Positions 9,501 through 10,397 of a stretch of DNA of 10,397 bases are shown piece by piece. The notes below the pieces were generated by a model that was not told the origin of the DNA, made no database searches, and worked only from the letters and a program-made list of their open reading frames with translations. The stretch comes from Candidatus Peregrinibacteria bacterium (GTDB taxonomy: Bacteria > Patescibacteriota > Gracilibacteria > UBA1369 > PNNO01). The translations under genes were made by a program, and so were the position numbers. Within the stretch, counting starts at the first letter, position 1, and each line of letters starts with the position of its first letter. The DNA is taken from the NCBI GenBank assembly GCA_014728955.1, contig WJKT01000012.1, positions 1 to 10,397 of the forward strand, given 5' to 3'.

Positions 9501-10397
9501 ATTTGATGCCTCTTCGTCACAACCAATTGAAATTACCGCAAAACTATACGACCAATATGATAATTTTGTTGATCATATAGACGATGTGCCGATTGATTTT
9601 CGCATTACAGAGGCTACCAAGCAATATGCCTCCCTAGATGGCTTAACCAGTACGATCAGCACCGATGGTCAGGCATCAGGATATATTATCGGCAATGAAA
9701 TCACAGGACCGGTTCACATAATCGCCTCTTCTCCGGGACTTATATCCGGAACCGCCGAACTTAAAGCAATGGAAATCATTCAAAAGGAAGAACTTATTGG
9801 AGACACTCCGCATGCACTTTACGGAACCATGCTCGGGGGTGCCTACGGCGATACACAAACAGACAATTATTTGGGTGGCGAACTCCTTTTCAAAGGAACA
9901 TTGCAGGCAATCACCGCTATGACCGTACCGGCACAGCTACATGACTCATTGGTTACCGTTATGCCACACGGTGGTATTGATATTAGCAACTATAATCAAG
10001 TTGAAGCACGATTTTTACCATCAAACGGCAGCTTTATTCCAAATCGTATTATACTCTCAACTCCCGATACCCGGGAAGATATTGCAGAATTATATTATCA
10101 ATACCCGGATAATCAATCGGTAAGAATTGTCGATGATACAACAACGTTAAGTAATGGAATATACCTTGTCCCGGGCATTGATGATCAGCAATTTGCATTC
10201 ACCCAGACAGACAACGGAGCAACTATTACCATCCATGGAATGGAAGCATTGCACGTTACTCAAAACGGATCGGTAACACTTAACAATAACAATGTTGTTA
10301 TTAATGTCAGCAAGACAAGCGGACCATTTCTTACACTCGACATCGAATATAACGACACCTCTATAGCGCAAATCATTTTTGCCATTAATCTAAACAA
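3442..10397 (+). CDS. Giant secreted SLH/TSP3/Ig-like surface protein (3' truncated by window)
   Basis: One frame stays open from ATG 3442 to the right edge: at least 2,318 codons without a stop. Order of parts by residue: Sec signal peptide (1-35); alpha/beta N-terminal region (about 47-200); paired DxDxDG motifs (288-319); cysteine-containing region (476-548); a segment starting ENIILLGSPSVS (594) with another acidic loop (617-632); Gln/Glu-rich helical stretch (about 745-785); acidic loop (952-963); Ig-like domain (about 965-1073); TSP3-like repeats (1301-1345); three SLH repeats (1349-1534); more TSP3-like repeats (1542-1667); four Ig/invasin-like domains (about 1676-2112); unassigned beta-rich segment (2113 onward). 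The protein is exported and probably held at the cell surface by its SLH block, with calcium stiffening the acidic repeats. An in-frame TAA at 3424-3426 fixes the start. There is no clear Shine-Dalgarno sequence. A role as S-layer component, adhesin or surface protease scaffold is inference; the overall family is not recognised. Confidence 0.9.
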   Translation, partial: MKHRHFYKKLQRFLCGMLIPMLLASQLAIPSTVHAQFGNQENPPKQVTSLIAIVVDDSLLNDNTPYEGLTADYPDELEAQTLRNRVYRFARDTQMTDPFTKSVILRVNENHKPHDIAQALETLYFKGDQAEETASQLEGVIVLGDVPLPVVNKNGFRFVSMLPYSDFVEPAYVYNQATREFGYDQDTINPEIETWHGVIKSPSAEADAGFDYASYFDKNHLFHQGHPDFNTFEQEVLFADMIWEQEMYDEAMGTRYDNYIEFMEDIAYRRFSKTLIEEIIGEPENKGDLIDNDLDGFIDEDMPDGIDNDNDGTIDEDGGTSLESLNSPDTFDGVPDAHSKIILMSYVAKFNELFKNYLQKANDLIRGTGRYEEYDSLVELITIKDLHTQEYLRMVNDAVERRVDDIVTPLQGTIPIIETATIGGTVTYDDDTTASLISWNFTNNNIQSYNDPVLGTYDTVYYYGKAAPALTSAEECTLYRGNAQLNRLYNSETADDHSSAEDYGYCYGANAETPERCFPDIATKWLFDEDGAMAQDNISPYAHGIGGCYDFRETSRFNTYLSEVASYILALSLASTEEQKDAIPLPGSKYRPAENIILLGSPSVSLKDILDMYGGFDGKDNDMDGDIDEADEYNLDYKINAEDPYEIGYRLLGNRKNFFVINNPPLAGIKKIELQITQQPTDFNQGIDSITYHKEPTTETIQHHLEKGTIDSLPVDDPRYVSFVDQNGIYHEIIYPNTFEASSVADYLQQLEELEQYLMQLPGANASTIEGALQEVLEAEETEYIDSEKQILDVTNYETARDVIWWKNASIDKKHAYAFNRYLDSSYTTHAGDNENGYEYFYFTADGKPDEVHFALNEDPTIVEQDPEWLDPESQLDPALEETMEDDDNDSDALSEAIPLAEWVVYLVEYLTELSSLPEGLSFQPACGDEQNNIVNAIENLTENERKDLFGDANQNGIPDGAENTTSLNLRFEDAAPMILTGSTETYKLYAEARDTTNTPNYFDSYTELYLVLSDNESPKAQIYGQDSLKMVNGQAVFTIKATDIPGDFTARVVSTNTEETITSNVLTITSEARKIRLLTYETQLFEPPSYEEEILKDYLVLNDNEETIASIDADLGTITIIDPAYEIAVFESTAKQPMRIAVIEIQSGSPLASVSLIPQFPNEQTVTIRDTAFTNQDMTSLEGMQVYDVNDSDNIDLVKDTNAVYVTDHRSAYTKRIAKITPQGDIFLGDEFFIDLVYEDTKDTPYIFAIEDSAGTDIAHVGIGYQLGSITTHDNLISNITNIINRVVETAYAQSTPENDTDNDGLNDLEELIINTNRIDKDTDNDAFNDGEEIMYGYDPLKKDTRLFTDLDPQDPSYEAFTTLLLRGIIKQHPDNKVRPQDNITREEFVQMVLGITCTNCSSFSEQTKETVDSTYNQDSFPDDDIDPRYEYCIKEAKNTGVVSGYEGGQDLGFFKPKYNISRAEATKVILEAANIDSDQYIRIDQPWYYRYVMAAQEHNIYPHALPQEDVATWIQSPITRAEFAMMVQNAIQSFDCYVVDDDSDGLPNNFENYQYNTDPNSRDTDGGGLNDLDEILRNKNPFDPSDDLLLDDDNDGMTNQWEEQYNLDPYNPEDAFFDDDNDGLIHREEFNNETNPLNPDTDEGGVNDGDEVLLQATDPLDPSDDRNTPSLQSGIHAFGTIIQDTAYRIVEEGEAKEVPKYINSLPADGESALFLVAEILDENGDINTNDSDSTIQFSIEDSSTTAVDIEQTQVKTQEGVALTQFFSTTTAGLVDITAQRIGAPLPTESHQVFVEPLDPVHLSVEAQSPVIKAGGLSKTPITITLKDKYDNIVNNDFYEITVWHDGPGRLDQQADTKKDEDGIQLQSFEGVFHVDLYSAKQPGSILVHAQVNDLYNSTTVNSLEDIQLELSADKEVLQANGEDITTITARAVDTEGKRIEQFNQPITFDHESKAVGDFIGDKTVVMKEGRASIEFVSSTKKGPLEITASAPGIDPGTHAITMHANTPIQLRLHPEADTFDASSSQPIEITAKLYDQYDNFVDHIDDVPIDFRITEATKQYASLDGLTSTISTDGQASGYIIGNEITGPVHIIASSPGLISGTAELKAMEIIQKEELIGDTPHALYGTMLGGAYGDTQTDNYLGGELLFKGTLQAITAMTVPAQLHDSLVTVMPHGGIDISNYNQVEARFLPSNGSFIPNRIILSTPDTREDIAELYYQYPDNQSVRIVDDTTTLSNGIYLVPGIDDQQFAFTQTDNGATITIHGMEALHVTQNGSVTLNNNNVVINVSKTSGPFLTLDIEYNDTSIAQIIFAINLN
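3580..4041 (+). other. Unassigned alpha/beta N-terminal domain, faintly gingipain-like
   Basis: Residues 47-200 alternate hydrophobic strands and helices: SLIAIVVDDSLL (49-60), a helix with YRFARD, SVILRV, a helix ending ALETLYFKG, then LEGVIVLGDVPLPVV (137-151) and SMLPYSDFVEP (160-170). The pattern of a strand ending in LGDVPxP followed by a (Y/D)-rich loop recalls the first half of C25 gingipain-like and caspase-fold peptidases. I do not see the canonical catalytic His-Gly and Cys pair in the expected arrangement, so enzymatic activity is not claimed. Confidence 0.35.
4303..4398 (+). repeat. Paired DxDxDG calcium-loop repeat
   Basis: Two near-identical acidic loops lie in tandem at residues 288-319: DNDLDGFIDED (291-301), then DNDNDGTIDEDG (307-318). 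Aspartates at every second position followed by glycine are typical of EF-hand-like or TSP3-like calcium-binding loops in secreted bacterial proteins. Related single loops recur at residues 617-632 (DNDMDGDIDE) and 952-963 (DANQNGIPDGAE). Confidence 0.8.
7342..7476 (+). repeat. TSP3-like calcium repeats before the SLH block
   Basis: Two loops, DTDNDGLNDLEE (1301-1312) and DTDNDAFNDGEE (1323-1334), are followed by GYDPLKKD (1338-1345). This is the usual bacterial thrombospondin-type-3 pattern: an acidic loop, an EE helix cap, then a (T/Y)DP turn. In the second loop the usual Gly is Ala. The array leads directly into the first SLH repeat, so it probably acts as a calcium-rigidified spacer. Confidence 0.85.
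7486..8043 (+). other. Three consecutive SLH domains
   Basis: Residues 1349-1534 contain three S-layer-homology repeats. The first runs from FTDLDP to NITREEFVQMVLG (1349-1396). The second runs from SFPDDDIDPRYEYCIKEAKN to NISRAEATKVILEAA (1421-1475), with GVVSGYEGG in the middle. The third runs from about YIRIDQPWYYRYVM to PITRAEFAMMVQNAI (1482-1533). Each ends in the diagnostic (I)(T/S)R(A/E)E helix. SLH triplets bind secondary cell-wall polymers or other envelope components and anchor proteins to the surface. Cysteines at 1399 and 1402 (CTNC) lie between repeats one and two, which is unusual. Confidence 0.88.
8065..8442 (+). repeat. Main TSP3-like calcium repeat array after the SLH block
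   Basis: Five loops span residues 1542-1667: DDDSDGLPNNFE, DTDGGGLNDLDE, DDDNDGMTNQWEE, DDDNDGLIHREE and DTDEGGVNDGDE. They are separated by turns such as NTDPNSRD, NPFDPSDD, NLDPYNPED, TNPLNPD and TDPLDPSDD. Loops of the DxDxDG type alternate with the DTDxGG type, a known pattern in bacterial TSP3-like arrays. The array likely forms a stiff calcium-dependent stalk between the SLH anchor and the Ig-like domains. Confidence 0.88.
8467..9777 (+). repeat. Four tandem Ig/invasin-like (Big-type) domains
   Basis: Four units of roughly 100-120 residues recur (about 1676-1797, 1798-1904, 1905-2005 and 2006-2112). Each has a strand after an S-L-PADGES, S-P-VIKAGG, L-QANGED or F-DASSSQ turn, then a strand with I-T-A or equivalent. 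Next comes a (D/E)xxGxx or DxYDNxV turn, and each closes with a G-x-(L/V)xI(T/I)A strand: GLVDITA, GSILVHA, GPLEITA, GPVHIIA. This matches bacterial Ig-like/invasin folds that build extended surface stalks. Sequence identity between units is low, so they are old duplications. A related unit lies at residues 965-1073. Confidence 0.7.
9778..10397 (+). other. Unassigned beta-rich segment at the window edge
   Basis: Residues 2113-2318 follow the last Ig-like domain. A Gly-rich part, ALYGTMLGGAYGDTQTDNYLGGELLFKG, spans 2124-2151. After it comes a long series of alternating polar and hydrophobic strands, including repeated short Asn/Thr-rich turns (for example TLNNNNVVINV). There is no recognisable catalytic motif, sorting signal or transmembrane helix before the sequence ends, so the protein continues beyond the window. 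Confidence 0.5.

Noticed and set aside
68..10395. Alternative genetic code with UGA read as glycine
   Set aside because: No in-frame TGA was met in about 3,330 codons, glycine uses ordinary GGN codons, and all three visible stops are TAA. The standard bacterial code suffices.

Overview
The window suggests a bacterium of the Candidate Phyla Radiation (Patescibacteria). The reasons are: a compact PilB-like ATPase, a PilC-like platform and a prepilin with the RDAAR-type helix often seen in that group; beside them, a very large secreted protein built from SLH, calcium-repeat and Ig-like modules; AT-leaning composition; and no recognisable Shine-Dalgarno sequence at any of the four starts. The phylum-level guess (perhaps a Peregrinibacteria-like lineage) is inference, because no ribosomal or other phylogenetic marker is present. 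Standard coding fits: the roughly 3,330 codons read contain no in-frame TGA, and the three visible stops are all TAA. This argues against the UGA=Gly code of Gracilibacteria and Absconditabacteria.

Layout, all on the + strand. Positions 1-52 may be the tail of an upstream gene. Positions 68-1318 encode a PilB/GspE-type assembly ATPase without the usual N-terminal N1 domain. Eleven bases later, 1330-2610 encodes the PilC/GspF-type inner-membrane platform. A 95-base gap holds a sigma70-like promoter and a predicted leader hairpin. Next comes a prepilin (2706-3224) with a classic class III leader, closed by a strong intrinsic terminator (3238-3282). After a second promoter-like element, one frame stays open from 3442 to the right edge: at least 2,318 codons with no stop.

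The giant protein has a Sec signal peptide and an alpha/beta N-terminal region I cannot assign firmly. It also has a cysteine-containing region, many Asp-rich thrombospondin-type-3-like calcium motifs, a three-repeat SLH block in the middle of the chain, a run of four Ig/invasin-like domains and an unassigned beta-rich segment at the edge. It is probably a cell-surface or S-layer-associated protein.

Functionally, the first three genes form the core of a type IV pilus or pseudopilus machine: motor, platform and subunit. The giant gene is a separate transcription unit encoding a surface protein. The gene order suggests an envelope locus, possibly for attachment to a host or partner cell, but no direct functional link can be read from the sequence. 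No RNA genes, CRISPR arrays, insertion sequences or attachment sites were seen.
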